Shown: one piece after another, positions 63,346 through 64,000 of the stretch | Layout of the letters: the number at the start of each line of letters is the position of its first letter | Numbering within the stretch: the stretch's first letter is position 1 | DNA from: CBDCUW01 sp965222745 | GTDB taxonomy: Bacteria; Planctomycetota; Planctomycetia; Pirellulales; Pirellulaceae | DNA length: 64,000 nt | Assembly: GCA_965222745.1 (NCBI GenBank) | Contig: CBDCUW010000004.1 | Span: 62,001-126,000, forward strand | Direction of reading: 5' to 3' | The notes under the pieces: generated by a model | What the model saw: the letters and a program-made list of their open reading frames with translations, nothing else | Database searches by the model: none | Told to the model about the DNA's origin: nothing | Program-made: the position numbers and the translations under genes

Positions 63346-64000
63346 TTACGACTCCCAACCAACTGGTCGACGGTTTTCCGCCCATCGCACTGGACTGCGT
63401 CTGCTGTGACTATCGGCTGTCTGAACGTGACGAATACTGTCCGGAATGCCAAACACCCGCATCGCTTTCGCGAACCGTCGCGACACGATTGGGAGCGCAA
63501 AGCTTCACGTCGGTCTTGGGTGCCAGCAACGCCGGAAAAACGGTCTACCTGGGCCTGCTGCTTGATATCCTCAGCAAGGGAACCGACGAATTTCGCGGCA
63601 TGGCGACCAGCGCTTTTTCGGTCGACCTTCAAGAACAAGTCATTACCGCGCTGGAACAACGCAGTTTTCCCGAAAAAACTCCCTCCGAAGCCGACGCCTG
63701 GAAGTGGCTGCATTGCCAGGTTTCGATGGCGGGAAAAAAGGAATCGAAAACGGTCGACTTGATCTCCCCCGACTTCGCAGGCGAAGCTATCGCAATGGAA
63801 GTCAATCAGGCGGGGCTCTACCCGGCGATCAAACACGTTGTCAGCAAATCCAGCGGTGTGATGATCCTGTGTGATTCGATGCGAGTTCGCGATCAGGGTT
63901 CGGGAGAAGACTTGTTCGCTATGAAACTAGCGTCCTATATCGCCCAGTTGCATGGATTGACCAGCAACGGATCGCACGGTGCGGGTCCCGCTGTCGCAGT
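63342..64000 (+). CDS. Zinc-ribbon P-loop GTPase-like protein, 3' end outside window
   Basis: First 219 residues visible, no stop before base 64000. N-terminal zinc ribbon (CVCC ... CPEC, residues about 19-37), then a P-loop NTPase: Walker A GASNAGKTVYLGLLLDIL, a Walker B/G3-like SPDFAGEA, and SSGVMILCDSMR. The layout recalls the double-GTPase (DO-GTPase) proteins described from predicted bacterial signalling and conflict systems; this is a memory match. ATG 63342 overlaps the SUMF1-like stop (ATGA). Probably the GTP-dependent output of the riboswitch-led operon. Confidence 0.75.
   Translation, partial: MITTPNQLVDGFPPIALDCVCCDYRLSERDEYCPECQTPASLSRTVATRLGAQSFTSVLGASNAGKTVYLGLLLDILSKGTDEFRGMATSAFSVDLQEQVITALEQRSFPEKTPSEADAWKWLHCQVSMAGKKESKTVDLISPDFAGEAIAMEVNQAGLYPAIKHVVSKSSGVMILCDSMRVRDQGSGEDLFAMKLASYIAQLHGLTSNGSHGAGPAVA

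Noticed and set aside
1..64000. CRISPR array, tRNA or rRNA genes
   Set aside because: No regularly spaced direct repeats, cloverleaf or rRNA core sequence was found by eye; short tRNAs could still be missed without a scan.

Overview
The window looks like a chromosome segment of a planctomycete, most likely a Pirellulaceae/Rhodopirellula-type organism. The reasons are the density of lineage-typical families: three Cys-type sulfatases, three secreted cytochrome-like PSCyt/DUF1549/DUF1553 proteins each next to a Tat-exported DUF1501 protein, a PVC-type heme-binding propeller protein, a DUF1559 pseudopilin, an ELWxxDGT-repeat protein with dockerin-like end, an SHD1 protein, and an ECF sigma/Ser-Thr kinase pair. 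Assignments rest on motifs read by eye; no database search was run.

Layout. 1-13.3 kb: secreted carbohydrate-related enzymes (sulfatase, esterase, ThuA-like, SGNH hydrolase, heme protein) and a two-component pair whose sensor carries discoidin-like domains. Two repeat-bounded small genes sit here: a broken four-helix-bundle (S23-type) gene between 44-bp perfect inverted repeats, and at 13.7-14.3 kb a GxxExxY gene between two copies of a 97-bp palindrome. 14.4-23.8 kb: PSCyt + DUF1501, a sulfatase with an internal deletion, a MarR regulator with a visible promoter and palindrome, a DUF1592-type/DUF1552 chimera and a PQQ-like propeller protein. 23.8-26.6 kb (minus): a metallophosphoesterase and a thioredoxin-like/SHD1 protein with an in-frame TGA exactly at the first Cys of its CxxC motif, followed by a bacterial-SECIS-like hairpin, so a candidate selenoprotein. 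26.7-29.9 kb: a mobile-element graveyard with one ISAzo13-type IS. 29.8-33.5 kb: a large ELWxxDGT surface protein. 34-50 kb (mostly minus): sulfatase/DUF1501/PSCyt with a divergent XylR-type regulator; ECF sigma, ZAS-bearing kinase and a secreted helical protein; a MobA-like transferase; another DUF1501/PSCyt pair. 50.3-52.1 kb: an anti-phage dCTP-deaminase-type gene broken by one base, with a 66-aa partner.

52.65-64.0 kb is the most coherent system. A GEMM-I (c-di-GMP) riboswitch lies ahead of a co-directional run of ten genes, several coupled by ATGA overlaps: CheY-like, hypothetical, CheW, a chemoreceptor without a ligand domain, a CheA-REC hybrid, a REC-PATAN regulator, an FHA/coiled-coil protein, a coiled-coil protein, a SUMF1-fold protein lacking the FGE cysteines, and a zinc-ribbon P-loop GTPase-like protein that runs off the end. 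No cheR, cheB or motility gene is visible. I read it as a second-messenger-controlled signalling array feeding an FHA/GTPase output rather than classical flagellar chemotaxis; this is inference.
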